Source of the DNA: Ensifer sp. LC163
GTDB taxonomy: Bacteria > Pseudomonadota > Alphaproteobacteria > Rhizobiales > Rhizobiaceae
Direction: 5' to 3'
Assembly: GCF_001695855.1 (NCBI RefSeq)
Contig: NZ_MBSS01000020.1
Location: forward strand, 52,371-116,370
Length of the DNA stretch: 64,000 bases
Shown: piece by piece, positions 61,191 to 64,000 of the stretch
Layout: every line of letters begins with the position of its first letter
Position numbering within the stretch: position 1 is the stretch's first letter
Translations under genes and position numbers: made by a program
The notes under the pieces: generated by a model
Databases searched by the model: none
Seen by the model: only the letters and a program-made list of their open reading frames with translations
Told to the model about the DNA's origin: nothing

Positions 61191-62522
61191 ATGCGCACCA
61201 TCGATGTGAATGAAGCGATAGACAACAATCCGTTCGGCGGATTTCAATGGCTCGTGGTTGCGCTCTGCGCCCTGCTGCTGATCGTCGACGGCTACGACGT
61301 CTTTGTCGCCGGCACCGTGCTGCCGACGCTGATTGCCGAGTGGGGTTTGACCAAGCCGCAGGCCGGCGCGCTCCAGGCCTGGGCGCTGTTCGGCATGATG
61401 TTCGGCGCCCTTTTCTTCGGGCCGCTGGCGGACAGGATCGGTCGCAAGAAAGGGATAGCGATCAGCTTCCTGCTGTTTACGGTATCGACGTTGCTCACCG
61501 GCTTTGCCAACTCGCCGGGTGAGTTCAAGATCTTCCGATTCGTCGCTGGTCTCGGTTGTGGCGGACTGATGCCGAATGCGGTGGCACTGATGAACGAATA
61601 TGCACCCAAGCGCCTTCGCGGCACGATGGTCGCCATCATGTTTTCCGGCTACTCGGTCGGCGGCATGGTCGCGGCGGGTCTCGGCATCGGCCTCATTCCG
61701 CAATTCGGCTGGAAGCCGATGTTCTTCGTCGCAGCGCTGCCATTGCTGCTTTTGCCGGTCATTCTGTGGAAGCTGCCGGAATCGCTCGGTTTCCTCATCC
61801 GCCAGGGCGAACAGGAGAGGGCGAAACAGATCTATGCGAAGCTCGCCCCTGCCACGCGCCTTGACCGCGACGACAGGCTGGTCTTTTCCGAAACCAAGGG
61901 CGCGTCTGCATCGATCGCCGAACTGTTCCGCCACCAGCGCACGTTGCGCACACTCATGTTGTGGACCGCCTTCTTCTGCTGCCTGCTGCTCGTTTATCTG
62001 CTGTCGTCTTGGTTGCCGAAGGTGCTGCAGGAAGCCGGTTATGCCGAAAAGGCAAGCCTCTTAAGCCTCTTCTCGCTCAACTTCGGAGGCATGGCCGGCG
62101 CGATCGTCGGAGGTTGGCTGGGCGACCGCTTCGGCCTGCCGAAGGTGGTCGTGGGCTTCTTCGTCGCCGCCACGGCATCCATTGCATTGATCGGCCTCAA
62201 CCCGCCGGCGGGGATCCTGTTCCTGATGGTCTTCGTTGCCGGCGCCACCACCATCGGCACGCAGATCCTGCTCTATGCCAGCGTGGCGCAGCTCTACAAC
62301 CTCTCGGTCCGTTCCACCGGGCTCGGTTGGGCTTCGGGCGTGGGCCGCATCGGCGCCATCGTCGGCCCGACGCTCGGCGGCGTGCTGCTGGCGCAGGAGT
62401 TTCCACTTCAACAGAACTTCCTGATCTTCTCGATCCCGGCGGCGATCGCCGCCTTGGCGATGTTGGTGTTCGCGGTCAGCAACGCCCGTCGGTCCGCCGC
62501 CGTTCGCTTAGCCACAGCATGA
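61191..62522 (+). CDS. benK: Aromatic acid MFS transporter (AAHS family, BenK/PcaK-like)
   Basis: This 443-residue transporter with 12 expected membrane helices has the aromatic-acid:H+ symporter signature: LLLIVDGYDVFVAGTVLPTL in TM1, GPLADRIGRKKG in the 2-3 loop, and LPESLGFLIRQGE before the central loop. Given the operon, benzoate is the likely substrate, though muconate or 4-hydroxybenzoate are possible. The start has GGGGAGGAG 4 bases upstream. Confidence 0.86.
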   Translation: MRTIDVNEAIDNNPFGGFQWLVVALCALLLIVDGYDVFVAGTVLPTLIAEWGLTKPQAGALQAWALFGMMFGALFFGPLADRIGRKKGIAISFLLFTVSTLLTGFANSPGEFKIFRFVAGLGCGGLMPNAVALMNEYAPKRLRGTMVAIMFSGYSVGGMVAAGLGIGLIPQFGWKPMFFVAALPLLLLPVILWKLPESLGFLIRQGEQERAKQIYAKLAPATRLDRDDRLVFSETKGASASIAELFRHQRTLRTLMLWTAFFCCLLLVYLLSSWLPKVLQEAGYAEKASLLSLFSLNFGGMAGAIVGGWLGDRFGLPKVVVGFFVAATASIALIGLNPPAGILFLMVFVAGATTIGTQILLYASVAQLYNLSVRSTGLGWASGVGRIGAIVGPTLGGVLLAQEFPLQQNFLIFSIPAAIAALAMLVFAVSNARRSAAVRLATA

Positions 62523-62665
62523 GGTGGCAGAACGATGACCGGGAGACGCTGACAACTCAATCGCGCGTGGACCCGCGGCCACTCCGGCCGGTGCTGAGCA
62601 AGCGGCGGGACCATCAACCATCGGCGCCCAAAACCCTGGCTTCCGACAACTGGAGTATTTGAGCA

Positions 62666-63523
62666 GTGGCTTATCTTGATCTTCCCAGTCACCGCCTCCA
62701 CTACCGCATCGACGGAGCCGCGACTGGCGGCTCCGACAAGCCCTGGCTGATGCTCTGCAACTCGCTCGGCACCGACATGCACATGTGGGATGCTCAGGTG
62801 GACGCCTTGTCGCGGCAGTATCGCGTGTTGCGTTACGATCGCCGGGGTCACGGCCGGTCGTCTGCACCGCGTCCGCCCTATACTCTCGCCGACCTCGGTG
62901 GAGATGCCCTTGCGCTGCTCGACGCGCTGGATATAGAGCGGACGCATTTCTGCGGCTTGTCGATCGGCGGTCTCACGGGACAGTGGCTGGGCATTCATGC
63001 CGGGGAGCGCTTGGGCAAGGTCGCCGTATGCGCGACTGCTGCGAAGATCGGCACCGCAGAAAGCTGGGCAGCGCGTATCGAGGCTGTGCGAGCAGAAGGG
63101 CTCGGCGCGCTGATCCCTGCTACGGCCGAACGCTGGTTCACACCGCAGTTCAACGTTTCTGAGGCCCGCGATGTCGCCAAGGTGCTCGACAGTTTCGTCG
63201 CGACATCGCCCGATGGATATGCGGGTTGCTGCGCCGCCCTGGCCACGGCGGACCTGCGAAAGGACCTTGTGCGGATCGCAAATCCCCTGCTTGCCATCTC
63301 AGGCGAGGACGATCCGGTTTGTCCGCCTTCCGATCTGGAAAGCATCGCCGGTCGCGTGCAGCGGGGCCTTCACCTGTCGCTGCCCGGACGGCATATCGCC
63401 AACATCGAGTCCGCCTCCTTGTTCAACGCAGTGCTTCTAGAGTTCCTCGGGAGTGAGGCGCAGCTTGCTCGTGTACAGGATTTTCGACGACAGCCGGTTC
63501 TCGCCGAGCATACCGAAACCTGA
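62666..63523 (+). CDS. pcaD: 3-oxoadipate enol-lactonase
   Basis: This 285-residue alpha/beta-hydrolase has LCNSLGTDMHMWDAQVDALS, DRRGHGRSSAP, the nucleophile in FCGLSIGGLTGQW, the Asp in SGEDDPVCPP and the His in LPGRHIANIE. It hydrolyses the enol-lactone made by CatC to 3-oxoadipate. The start is GTG at 62666. The later steps (pcaIJ, pcaF) are not in the window. Confidence 0.88.
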   Translation: MAYLDLPSHRLHYRIDGAATGGSDKPWLMLCNSLGTDMHMWDAQVDALSRQYRVLRYDRRGHGRSSAPRPPYTLADLGGDALALLDALDIERTHFCGLSIGGLTGQWLGIHAGERLGKVAVCATAAKIGTAESWAARIEAVRAEGLGALIPATAERWFTPQFNVSEARDVAKVLDSFVATSPDGYAGCCAALATADLRKDLVRIANPLLAISGEDDPVCPPSDLESIAGRVQRGLHLSLPGRHIANIESASLFNAVLLEFLGSEAQLARVQDFRRQPVLAEHTET

Positions 63524-63971
63524 TCCACGGACGGCCGCTTTAGCTGCTTTTCGCCCTGCATCAGCCTCACGGCGCCTGTTCGCACGAAAATAGATAGCGA
63601 GGGGGAAAGCGTGCGCTACAGTTTCGAGACCGTGGATGCGGCGGAACGCGGTCTCAGCTGGAAGCGCACCAATTCAGCAGCGGGGCTTCGGTTCCCGTGG
63701 CGCTTGCTCCGGGTCGCCTCGTCACGGAAGATCTCATGGCACCCCGTGGCGAGGTCTGCGCCAACAAACCCCGACGGCCGCGGGGACTTGAGGGAAGGGC
63801 AATGGGGATGGCTATAACCGCCTCTCGCTCAAACCGGGCGACTTGAAATGGTCGCGGCGATGGACTGGCTCACGGAATCGGGTGCATTCCGCCCTGTTGA
63901 TAACTTCCGTTTGAATTTGTTGTTTATTTTCAAGGTGTTGTTCGATCTTGTCGGTTTTTTGAAATTGTCTG
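63524..63971. other. Tail region without a confident gene
   Basis: A frame from a GTG at 63611 to 63817 reads RYSFETVDAAERGLSWKRTN, with only a vague likeness to regulator N-termini, and I do not call it. From about 63895 the sequence becomes AT-rich (tttgttgtttattttcaagg), as upstream of strong promoters. Confidence 0.4.
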
Positions 63972-64000
63972 TTGACGTCTGTGAGGATGGGGGTCTATAA
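63972..64000 (+). promoter_or_regulatory. Strong sigma70-type promoter, rrn-like, at the window edge
   Basis: TTGACG (63972-63977), an 18-base spacer and TATAA (63996-64000) follow an AT-rich upstream tract with T-runs (gtcggttttttgaaattgtc). The layout resembles upstream regions of rhizobial ribosomal RNA operons as I remember them. The transcribed gene lies beyond the window. Confidence 0.5.

Noticed and set aside
63611..63817. 68-codon frame with a vague regulator-like N-terminus
   Set aside because: There is no ribosome binding site, the similarity is too weak to name a family, and the frame ends without a domain.

Overview
The window looks like a GC-rich alphaproteobacterial replicon, most likely from the Rhizobiaceae (Rhizobium/Sinorhizobium/Ensifer group). 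The reasons are the codon use, the density of ABC uptake systems for catabolic substrates, a second-type nuo cluster, and intergenic palindromes of the kind scattered through rhizobial genomes (22235-22341, 38840-39047). Taxon and replicon are inferred, because the window has no rRNA, complete tRNA or replication gene. An rrn-like promoter sits at the extreme right edge.

Layout. (1) 120-3075: two exported DUF1254/DUF1214 paralogues, then about 0.8 kb with a decayed LysR gene. (2) 3860-9843: a tightly overlapped operon for biotin carboxyl carrier protein, biotin carboxylase, a carrier-like protein without the biotin lysine, PxpB, PxpC and PxpA (5-oxoprolinase-type), followed by a class I aminotransferase and a LysR regulator on the other strand. 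(3) 11013-20464: an SDR, a polar-amino-acid-type ABC transporter (two permeases, ATPase, binding protein), an RraA-fold aldolase, and a gluconate/idonate route (idnO, gntK, 2-hydroxyacid dehydrogenase, idnD, gnd). (4) 20521-24412: a degraded stretch with a TetR fragment, a frameshifted secreted hydrolase, rhizobial palindromes, a GntR regulator, a tautomerase remnant, a small hypothetical gene and a tRNA-3'-end-like sequence followed by a strong hairpin.

(5) 24413-41110: a complete but unusual complex I locus in the order J, K, MrpD-like, 84-aa membrane protein, second MrpD/NuoL-like, M, N, A, B, C, D, E, F, G on the plus strand. A two-CBS-domain protein, NuoI and NuoH form a convergent minus-strand group. 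The locus is bracketed by a 19-bp direct repeat that ends like a tRNA acceptor stem plus CCA. (6) 41461-47627: a minus-strand operon of a LIV-type ABC transporter, a hydantoin/Asp-Glu racemase family enzyme and a GntR regulator. (7) 47871-53629: a lone BrnA-type antitoxin, two NAD-dependent epimerase-type enzymes and a sugar ABC transporter split over two divergent units. (8) 53718-63523: a benzoate-to-beta-ketoadipate pathway (catR-like regulator; catB, catC, catA, benA, benB, benC, benD, an aromatic acid MFS transporter, pcaD) with a textbook BenM/CatM-type operator in the divergent promoter.

How the genes fit together. Most of the window is modular catabolic capacity. Lactam (5-oxoproline-like), sugar acid, amino acid or hydantoin derivative, sugar and benzoate modules each carry their own regulator or operator. 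The nuo locus adds a second respiratory NADH:quinone oxidoreductase. Remnant genes cluster at the module boundaries, which suggests repeated insertion and decay there.
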